Part shown: in pieces, positions 63,741 through 64,000 of the stretch
Numbering within the stretch: position 1 is the first letter of the stretch
Layout: every line of letters starts with the position of its first letter
Source of the DNA: Apostichopus japonicus
Taxonomy: Eukaryota > Echinodermata > Holothuroidea > Aspidochirotida > Stichopodidae
Assembly: GCF_037975245.1 (NCBI RefSeq)
Contig: NC_092579.1
Coordinates: 14,618,678 to 14,682,677 of the forward strand
Reading direction: 5' to 3'
Length of the DNA: 64,000 nt
The notes under the pieces: model-generated
What the model was told of the DNA's origin: nothing
The model's database searches: none
Seen by the model: only the letters and a program-made list of their open reading frames with translations
Position numbers and translations under genes: made by a program

Positions 63741-64000
63741 CTGCAATTTATTTTTGGTAAGAGAGAAGAAGCATTTACGAGTAAATATTTAACCACCACT
63801 ATATGTGTAAACTAAACTGTCATGAAAATCCCCCGGGCCAGAATTTTACATATTTGTGCCCTTTGTCCTGACAGTATGAACAGTTTTAAAACCTATATCT
63901 TACAAGAACATGATATTCATACTGCTCAAAGACATAATGTCAGCACAGGTGTGACACAAGAATACAGTTTGATAAAGAATTGGCCCATCTGGGTGAAAGC
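63741..64000 (-). other. intron at the window edge, no exon seen
   Basis: Upstream (gene sense) of the first visible UNC13D-like exon. The remaining N-terminal exons, including the first half of C2A, must lie beyond 64000. I see no acceptor/donor pair enclosing a C2-like segment here. Confidence 0.5.

Overview
The window is animal nuclear DNA from a large-intron, AT-rich genome. It has two multi-exon genes, remnants of a third, and very large amounts of tandem repeat, SINEs and hAT-type MITEs. There is no bacterial-style gene packing, no rRNA and no CRISPR array. The gene families and the repeat types (tRNA-headed SINEs, a LINE end with an 'AGCGCTATATAAAT'-like tail) suggest a marine invertebrate, possibly an echinoderm. 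The organism is inferred; nothing in the sequence names it.

Layout: 1-2440 is low-copy sequence with one doubtful exon. 2446-8880 is a 6.4-kb minisatellite built from CAGAC-containing units of 8, 11 and 16 bp in recurring order. 9430-20475 is an 11-kb satellite of ~42-bp monomers in ~166-bp tetramers, passing to a simpler 42-bp subfamily at about 19200. Just beyond it, on the + strand, is a decayed receptor-type guanylate cyclase: one catalytic-domain exon with a 2-bp frameshift (20627-20727), then a C-terminal exon present in three ~307-bp tandem copies (21131-22057). 22060-28518 is intergenic, with a 21-bp repeat, a tRNA-headed SINE and a TA tract.

28519-40540 (- strand) holds a complete 15-exon gene for a 519-residue, membrane-anchored member of the PhoPQ-activated/AprA-like alpha/beta-hydrolase family. 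All exon phases join and the coding length is exactly 1560 nt. Its introns hold a 24-copy 20-bp minisatellite, a TA tract, SINE pieces and a tandem array made from one of its own exon/intron junctions.

40541-47032 is intergenic (a 21-bp x6 array, an inverted-repeat cluster, a 459-bp hAT MITE). 47033-63740 (- strand) holds 21 exons of a Munc13-4 (UNC13D)/BAIAP3-type gene: 875 residues covering the end of C2A, the MUN domain, a C2B domain with its calcium-binding aspartates, and the stop. Its 5' part lies beyond the window.

The two genes are in tandem on the same strand about 6.5 kb apart. UNC13D-type proteins work in calcium-triggered vesicle exocytosis; the AprA-like protein is predicted to face the lumen or outside. 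Nothing in the sequence shows that they work together. The long open frames in the repeats are by-products of unit lengths not divisible by three and are not annotated as genes.
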